A stretch of 64,000 bases of DNA from Cristatella mucedo. Lineage: Eukaryota > Bryozoa > Phylactolaemata > Cristatellidae. Below are positions 53,901 through 63,069 of this stretch, in pieces (the first letter of the stretch is position 1; each line of letters opens with the position of its first letter). Made by a program: the position numbers and the translations under genes. The notes under the pieces were generated by a model. It made no database searches. It was not told the DNA's origin and saw only the letters and a list, made by a program, of their open reading frames with translations. Location of the stretch: NCBI GenBank assembly GCA_009760855.2, contig WPIO01000046.1:2559501-2623500 (forward strand). Direction: 5' to 3'.

Positions 53901-56900
53901 TCTCATCCCTATTTCACACTCAGATCGCTTACATTATTGCTGCTGGGTCGTGTTTTCGACTCTTTGACTGATTATCAAAATTCACCTTGTCTTCCCGGGC
54001 TGATCACGAATGTTGTGTTCTTGTTGTCGGTTGTATCCATGCAGAATCGTGCGCTTTGTTGCATTGCAGGGCTGCCACTGTTACCTGGTCACCTAGAGTG
54101 TTCACTGGAACAGACCAGGTAGCTGGTGCTGACAATTCGGACCCGGCCGCTGGTGTCAGTCGAATCTCTTTGGCTGTCAACCGACCCTTGGTAAGCCATT
54201 TAGGTGTCCAAAAATGTCATCCTCAAGCATTCCCACGGGGCTTACTGCCAGTGGTGGGGTACCGTCACGGGCTACTACATACAGGTGTCCGTGATTCTAC
54301 CTAGCTGGGCAGCCAGCGATCAGCATAGAGACCCTTGGGCAGAGAAGATAATAATGTTTAGTCGGCATAGCACCTTAAGAGAACTTGTTCTCTATCCTGG
54401 CACTTTTCAATTTACTGAAAGAGAATCAAAACCCCAAGGGCTAATGACATCTACGGTATCAGCATGCCAAAGCACACAAGTACCATACTTAGCCCAGTGT
54501 GCTAATGCAAACATCAAGACACACATGGCCACCGGTTAGTAAGGCACTGGCAGGAGACTGCTCTGAATGAATCATGCCTATGTATTCGCGAAAAACATAT
54601 CGGGACAAAAAGACGAGTTCACGGGAGAGGGCTGCATAGGGGAAGCTGACCAGAACAGATTTATAATTACTGCTTGATAGCACGTGTACTTGTTTATGTG
54701 CTATTTTTTGTCACCATGTTTCTTTTGCACTGCATTATTTTCAAGTTGCTCTGCTTTCGTCGTCTTAATGAGCTTAGAAGCCACAGTGGGCACTTGCACC
54801 CATGCAGGGTGTTGCTTCCTAATGAGATGTGAAGGTTGTGCTCGGCCGCCACTCCTGCCACTCGGCAACCACTGCTCCCCTAGCTCCTGCTGCTGCTGTT
54901 TCTGCTGCTGCTCATCGTGCTGCTCCTGCTAATGGCAGTGCATTCTGTCTCTGCAGGGAACACAAAACATCGGGAGCTCTTACAACCGAGTGCCGAAGCC
55001 GTTCGGTACAGCCAGCTTCGCACCGGCTGGGTCCGCAGCAGCGATCACACCTGCTGATCAGCTACGCAGCCCACCTGTGCTGTCAGTACCCTCTGGCAAC
55101 GTGCCGCTGTCGCCACCATTCTCCAGCAACGGTGCCCGGCTGGGCGCTACACAGCAGCTGGGCAATGTCAGCGGCACATTGTCTGCCTCGATACCTAATC
55201 CAAGTGTCGTTGCTGTACCTCCCAAGTAAGCCTGTCTCGGCAGTCACAAGTGACTGGTGCCTCTTGGTAGCACCACTGCCCACACGCCAGTGCAGGATGC
55301 TGAGATCAATTGCTAGCCCCACTCCACTCCCATATATGTTGATGATCGTAGGTACCTCCTCCGGCATAGTAGCTTGGCATCAGTCGCATCGACCGTATGA
55401 TGCAGCCATAAGATGCAGCCGTAAGATACAGCTGCTGTCGGATTGGGAGGGGAGCCGATCAGCTGTATTGCTACTGCTACTGGTTCCAAGAACTGGGACT
55501 GACAAGCTTTAGAATTCTATCTACGATAGGCCTGACTTTAGATGATTCACTGTGGACAGAATGTGCAAGCTGATGCCGAGTGATTGTGGGCTAGCGGGTG
55601 ACTCACACCAAGGGCATGAAACCATTCTGTCGAGACCTTTCGCCCTCCCTCCCAGCCAGGCGTTCTCACGATGCATTCCAGTCTGCTGTGAGCTGGGCCA
55701 GCTGTAGCTCGAGATTGAGGCAGTACTCTGCCTAATGCATATTACATGTCCATGTTGTTCTGAAATTCAGTATTGGCTGCCAAGTCGTATGCTAATTTCA
55801 TAATAATATTAAGAACACATCATTTGAATAGCACCTTACGAGAACCTAATCTCTATCCAGGCACTTTACAGCTCTGCAAGAGAATCAATTACTAAGGGTT
55901 AGTGACTTAAAACGGTATCAGCATGCACAAGCAAACACTTGTCATGCTTGGCTCAGCTTGCTAATGCAAACGAATAAATACCATGGCCATCGGTTTTAAA
56001 AGACTCCTTGGCTAGTAGTATGCTCTGATTCATGAGTAGGTATGCGCGCAAAGCACGCCGCCGGAATAAAAAAACAAAACAAGTTTAATGGGACTTAATG
56101 GAAGCCGACCAAAATAGATGCTGCTTCAGCTGAGACTTAAAGGATGCAAGGTCATTGAAGGTATGTGACCGTAGCCGGTAGCAAGCTCCAGACTTTTGGT
56201 GTCTACGAGCTGGAAGCTCGATCAACAACAGATTTTAATTTAGTTCGAGGGATGGCGAGATGGCCAGATGCTGAGGAGTGGGTGGTGCGAGTGCCCCCTG
56301 CTGCAGGAGCAGGGAGGTAAGGTATGCAGGCATGCAGGTCAGGTATGCAGGTGAAAGCAAGTGGGAGTTACCTGTTGGCCTGACTGAAGATCTTGATTTA
56401 GTTCTGCTCTTCTACAAAAGGAAGGTCGATTCATAATTCCTGCTTTAAAGGTATCAGCCGTTACATGCCCTGTTATTGCCTCGTTGCATCCTTCAATCAT
56501 GACAAGAGGGTTTGCTGGGTTCCTGTTCCTCTGACGTCTATCGAAACTTGGTGCTATGCCCTTCAGAATCAATGAGGATCTGCAAGTATGTCATTGCCCC
56601 ACTGACAGGGGTTACAAGGCTTGTCGAGAACTTTGGAGCCTGTTTTTACCCAGAGCATTGTAAACTTGGGTGGTATGCCAGCAATCCAGCAAATAGTGAA
56701 GGTAATGGGAGTAATCTAATGGCAGATAATGACTGAGATAGAGTCAGGATGTGTGCCTGTGTGTGATTGCATGCACACTCATACACGTGTGTGTCCGTAC
56801 CTACACGGGTGGGCGCTGGGAGTGAAACCCATAGCATTCGTATGCTATCAGACAATAGCGTGGCAGAACCTGATCGCACAAGACGTGCAGTTGGTTGTAG

Positions 56901-58461
56901 CATTGTGTTCAGAAGACTGGTGATGAAGCATAGAGGTGGAATGGTCTACCTTGAAATATCACTCAAGTGAACAGTTCATTATCAAGAGCATCAAAAAGTT
57001 ATGCCCTTGTGCTTTGCCTTGATGGGAGTTGTACAGTATTATCATTTTTGATTGCTGACCTCTATGCAGATACACACTAGACTATATTCCATATTCCTGT
57101 TTGTGCAGATTTCAGTACTTGACTGCTGCTAGTAAGAACTGCCAGCGAAGGCTTTAGCCATGAGGTTTTTGATAGATATGGTCTGCACTTTTCAGATGGT
57201 AATTGTATTATTCTCTATGTATTGCAGTTTGTTTTTGGATGGACCTGTGGCACCCTGGTTGGGCCTGGAATGATGTGCTCACCTTTGACAACCAAGGTCA
57301 TGGGCTCGAGCCCTTCAGCATTGTGAAGCACCTGTATAGAAGAGATTAGATTCTCTTTTAAGGTGCTGTACAAAATAATTATTTATGTTTATTTAATATG
57401 TCGCGACTAGCACCGGGTCTCCCAGGTTCCATAAGCTGCAGTTGCCGGTCTCGTTAGCATATAAGCAGCCTCTGCCTTGCATTGCTGGTGTCTTTGCAAT
57501 AACATTGCATGTAGAACTAAAACAACACTAGCTGATTTAACAGCCTCTTTTGTATAGCGACACAAGAGCCTTTACGGCTATCACCACCGCTTGCAGCAGC
57601 CATAAAGGATCGCCCGCTGCAGAATTTGAAACCACGACCTCGGGATCAAGGTCGGGAAAAGCAACCACTTTACCTTGTGTGCCATCATGGCTCACCGAGC
57701 CCGATAGTACTACTTCTAGCGTAGCGTTGCAATTCACAGTGGGCCCTACAGCTTTGAAAGACTTTTGTGCTGTGCGAATATCGTTTTGCCCTGCCCTTAT
57801 CGTCATGCAGCTGTGACAGTGCCAGTGTATCGCCGGAAACGCCTCACATCCCTGCCCTCTATTGCTCCGGTTAGATGGCTGGCTTCAGGTGGCTGGGATG
57901 ATGTTGGTTTTTACATCTAAAATAGACAAAACAGCATGTCAAGCATTGGTTGGCCGGCTGCTGCATCCAGTGGCCAGCGGCCGACTTTGTGCTCTGTGTC
58001 GTTATTGTGTCGACGTCCAGTCAGTGAATGCCTGCCACTACCACAAGCGTCCACTCCCTCACTGCATGTATGCCACTACAACCCAGGTGGACCTTCGGTA
58101 GCATTGGCTCCTGCTGCTCCTGCCACCGCCGCAATCTCCTCTGCTGTGCTCTTTTGCCGCAACCGGGGGAGGGTTCGGTGGAAGGTGCTCCCTTGCTGAG
58201 CGGTGCCCCTGCACGTACCCAGCATTTGCTTCGGTTTGCAGCTCTTTTTCTATCCATCTATCTCTCTTGCTTGCTCTCTCTCTCTCTCTCTCTCCCTCCC
58301 ACTCATGCTCTCTCTTTCTCCCTCCCACTCTCTCTCTCTCCCTCCCACTCATGCTCTCTCTTTCTCCCTCCCACTCTCTCTCTCTCCCTCCGTCTCCCTC
58401 TCTCTCTCCCTCTCTCTCCCCCTCTCTCTCTTCCACTCTCTCTGTCTCTCCATCCCTCTCT

Positions 58462-58504
<43 letters not shown>

Positions 58505-61500
58505 ACTTCCTCTCTCTCTCTCCCCTCTCCCACTCTCACACTCTCCCACTCTCTCTGTCTCTCCATCCCTCTCTCCCACTCTCTCTCTTTCTCCCACTCC
58601 CTCTCTCTCTCTCCCTCCCTCTCTCAGTCACTCCCACTCTCTCTCTCTCTCTCTCTCTCTCCCACACACTTTCTCTCTCTTTCTCTCTGCTCTTTCGGCT
58701 CTGGGGCATGCATGCCGGTCGCCTGTGCCACGATCTAACCACCTTTTTGCAGTAACTTCGTAGCCGGGTGCTATGACGACGACCCTCTTCCGCCACCACC
58801 TCCTCCTCTGAACGGTGCAATGGCATCGACGTCACAACCGGTGGCGGTTTCGGCAATGGCTGGCGGGATGCCACTGCGTGGTGTCAGCACTGCGGCGGCA
58901 GCAGCCGCGGCTGACCGCGCCGCTCGCCTGGCTTCCGATCGCTCGGGGATGCTGCCTCAGCCGGCTTCTCGGGGCCCTGCTGCAGTGGCCGTGGATGTGG
59001 CTGGCGGCCGGCTGTCACCGGTGGCCGGATGGCCTCAGTCGCCTCAGTCGCTGTCGCCCGGGTATTACGGCAAGGTGTCTCACATCAGGTCGCGCAGCGC
59101 CGAGCTGCTCCAGCAGTACATCGATGCCCCCGAGCAGACGCCAGCTCCACCAAAGAGCGATGCCCAGCAGCAGCAGCAGCAGAAGAGCGCCGTGCTGCTC
59201 GCTCTGGAGCAAGAGGAAGAGTTCAAAAGGAAAGGGGCAGCGGCAGGCGAAGCCGGCAGGCTGCCGTCAGCAGCCGATGCAGTCGAAGAGGAGCCGTCGC
59301 AGCTGTACAGCAAAGGCAGCGCCGTGAAGTCGCGCACATTCCGAATTCTCGAGCAGGAGATTGAGCGCGGATCGGAAGTCAGAAGTAAGCTTTGGCCGCT
59401 TCGAAGCCGCCGCCGCTGCTGGGGTCTGTCGGCAGGTGCTTCGGATGCCGTTTCTACCGTCCAGCATTGCAGCTACTGCTACTGCGCAGCCTTGGTCGTC
59501 AGCACTGCTGCCTCTGCAGGGCTGCAAGCGTTTTTGCCTTTGCTGCCAATGGCGTTTGCTTGCTCGAGCGACTGCGATCTTGTTGATTTCGTATGGGCAA
59601 CCTTTAACCCGAAGTCCCGAAATATTAAAAACCCCATTCCGCCCTCCATAGCTTGACACTCCCTCTCCTTCCTCTATGCCTCTGTCTATCTCTCTGTCTT
59701 CACGTTTACTCGTTTGGAGCATCATGATAAATCAGGGTGAACCACCACTCTCTCCTTTGGACTGGGCTTTATTTTACCACCTCACAGCACTACCAACATG
59801 CGGCTGCTGGGTGCCCGTTCCAAGCCTGAACTAATGAATGAGCTGGACTGAAGGAGTGGCACGACACTTGAATGTCTTGGCGCTTCGAAGGAGGGCAAAC
59901 ATTGAGACACAGTCTCTCGCCGGTGCAGCTGTTGTAGCTTTCACCGGATGGCCAGCTCATACAGGGAGCTCGTCAGAGAACATGCCGATGAGAAATGGAA
60001 CAGGCATGGGAAGTCACTGCAAATGCCTCTGGATCGAAACATTGCTACAACTTTGCTGATCTGGTTCATGATACCTCTTCTGACTGTATCAATGAAGTAT
60101 GTCATGGCTCCCAGTTTTTTCTCGATGTGCAGAATGTGAAAGCTTGGTACAGCATACTGTACAAGAAGGATGCCGCTGAGCCCCAACGATCGATCTATTG
60201 CCGACGATCGAGCGCTGGAAGGCTCGGTGTAATGTCAGCCAGTAGGCAGCAGACGTCGGCCCTCTAGGCTTGATTGAAATTCACAGGGAGTTCACTAGTG
60301 TAACCATGGCCTTTGCCCTGGCTACTATCGTGCATGGCGACTAGCGTGGGGACTTTTAAGGTTCGATGGGTTAGATGACCGGCTGTCAATCGAATTCACT
60401 GAGAAAGTAGTGGTGTAGTCCTCTAGACAGCACATATCGCCCAGTTCCGTGTGACCATTCGTTTAACCATACCTTGTATCGGTGGTTCTCAACCTTCCTA
60501 ATGCCGCAACCCTTTAATACAGTTCCTCATGTTGTGGCAACCCCCAACCATATAATTATTGTGTGCGAAATGTGGAAATGCGTGTTTTCCGACGGTCTTT
60601 GGTGCTTCGGTGACCCCTGTGAAAGGGTCGTTCGACCCCAAAGGGGTTGCAACTCACAGGTTGAGAGCCGCTGCCTTGTACGAACCTCAAAACTGTTTAA
60701 GACGGTGCCTTTAGTTCGTATGCTCCCAAAGCCTGGAACTCACTACCAATGCGTCACAACAGCCCCTGACATTTAAAAAGAAGCTTAAAGCGCTCCTTTT
60801 TGTTACAGCATTTGGTGAGTCTTGGTGATTCGTCCTTCGAGTGCATGTACCTGCTTACGCTGTACCTGCTGCTTGCAGATGTTACCACCAAACACGTGGT
60901 AGGAAATGCTTTACATGCAGCATCTGTAAAGTGCCTAGAGGGAGATTCAGTTCTCTTAGGGCGCTATACCAATGTATTATTGCTATTATTATTATCACCT
61001 GCTGAGGCTTGGTGATTTTCTTTTGACTCGTACCGGGCATCGAGGAGTTACATTGATGCAATCAGCAAGCTGCTTGGGCATCAGTCAGCAAGCTATTCGA
61101 CCTGGTTCAGCCATAAGCAGAGTGAGCAGAGCACTGAGTAGATCGCCGGCCGATGACCCGATTGGCTCTGCTCGTCGAGTTCCCTCTGTTTGAAGCACCC
61201 TCTTATCGGTAGCGTCGGTCCCGACGAAGTTGGTTTAGGATTACCATTCATAGCTGCCGTCTGCTCTTTTGTTTGAGCACTATGATGCCGTACCAGTCCA
61301 GTGTTGACACATGCATGAGCAGCTGCCAAAAGACTAGCAGCCCTGAGCCATGCATGCATGCATGCATTCTATGCATATGCTTGCTCTGCACTCTCAGACC
61401 TTAGCGTCACCTGCCGGGATCATCCGGCAGGTGACTTACCGTGTGGCACCCGGTGGGTTGGCCAACAGACTTCGATGAATATTCATGAAATGAAACTGTG

Positions 61501-62959
61501 CAGCCTGCCGGGGCACACACGAGTAAGGCTTATCGGTGTCGGGCAAGATTTTATGCAATTGTAGCACAAAGATCCTGCTTTGAATAGGCGGGTGTGTCCA
61601 GCTCAGGAATGTCAGTGTTCATTGCTGACTGCTGACAGGCTGTCTGGGCACCACGATCCTGCTTGAGGGGTGCTCTGAGTCATCTTCATACTGCCTGTGG
61701 GGTCGGACTGCCGGTGGGTGTCGGACTGCCTGGGGGGTTCGGACTGCCTGGGGGGTCGGGCTGTCTGGGGGTCGAACTGTCTGAGGGTCGGGCTGCCTGG
61801 GAGTCGGGCTGTCTGAGGGGGTCGGGCTGCGGGGGGGGGGTCGGCCTGCCTGGGGGTCAGACTGCCTGGAGTCAATCGTCATTCCTGTGCCTGGATTCTT
61901 TGCAATCTGCCTGCTTGTCTGTTGCCTTACCCCCTTCCCAAATGGACCCCCGTTGATATTCTTAGCAGAATGCCTCTGGCTGGCTGTTCTCAGAAAACTT
62001 CTGCTCGTGACCAGGCACTGGTTAGGAATACAGAGGTTTGGTGGTTAACTTGCACAACGAAAGCTTTTGGCTTGTATGCTGTGTTGCTAACACTGACTCT
62101 GCATACACCCCGAATAGATGCTTGTTCACTTACTATGATAGCTAATTACCCCATTTGGAATGTAATCTAAAATATCCCTGTCTGTAACTCCACAAAGCCA
62201 CAAGGACCAAGTGGATGTTATGCTGGAGAGCTTTCTATAGCGCGCTCAAAGGCTAAGCAGCTTTTGGTGCGCAAACGGTAGCTAACATACTTCAGATCCA
62301 TTATAATTATGGAAGTGTTTACCTATACCCCGTATACACCTCAAATCCTTTGGAGACCGTGTCTTTAGTTTGTATGCTCCCAAAACCTGGAACTCACTCC
62401 CGACTTGTGGCACGACATCTACTGAATTGACCACATTTAAGAAGAAAATAAAAACCCATCTATTTATCATAGTATTTAGTGGGTCCCTGTGATTCGACCT
62501 TTATGTCCTATGCATGCAGGCCGCCCTGTGCATGTCACGTTTAACAAAGTTACTCTTGTTGTTTATTGAGCATGCTGTCACTAACCATTCGATCGTGCTT
62601 TCTTTGCAGCTGATGTAAAGTGCCTAGAAAGAGATTGAGTTCTTTGAGGGTGCTACATCAAATGTATTATTATTATTATTATTATTATCTCACGCAACAA
62701 AGAGAAAGTGACAAACATAGCTGAGTCAGGAGGATAGTTGAGGTAGTTGAGTTAGTAGCAGCTCGTGACTGCTGGAAAAGGCATACCACAGCCAGAAGTA
62801 GTAGAGACAATGCCGGTGCGTTATATTTATGAAAGTGAGCTCCACAGTCTCGGACTTACAGAGTTGAAATGCGAACTCGTAGTACTGTGCATTGCACCCA
62901 CATGCTCTCCCATGATGCTGGGGGCGCACCGCTCCCGATTCAGTCGTGATATGCTTTGT

Positions 62960-63008
<49 letters not shown>

Positions 63009-63028
63009 GCTTGTCCATATATATATAG

Positions 63029-63069
<41 letters not shown>

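Larger units (their letters stand above)
48857..54069. other. Gene 2 intron 2, remaining part
   Basis: It contains a SINE-A, LINE-C remnants with a large GA tract, two SINE-Bs, unassigned sequence 51540-53850 with one weak candidate exon, and a (CT)n array 165 nt before exon 3. Confidence 0.65.
55226..58752. other. Gene 2 intron 4
   Basis: It holds a LINE-C 3' end, a SINE-A, a SINE-B, two candidate micro-exons and a 425-bp CT tract running up to 60 nt before exon 5. Confidence 0.7.

Noticed and set aside
58028-58763. Long Ser/Leu-rich and Arg/Glu-rich frames on both strands
   Set aside because: They are translations of the CT/GA repeat.
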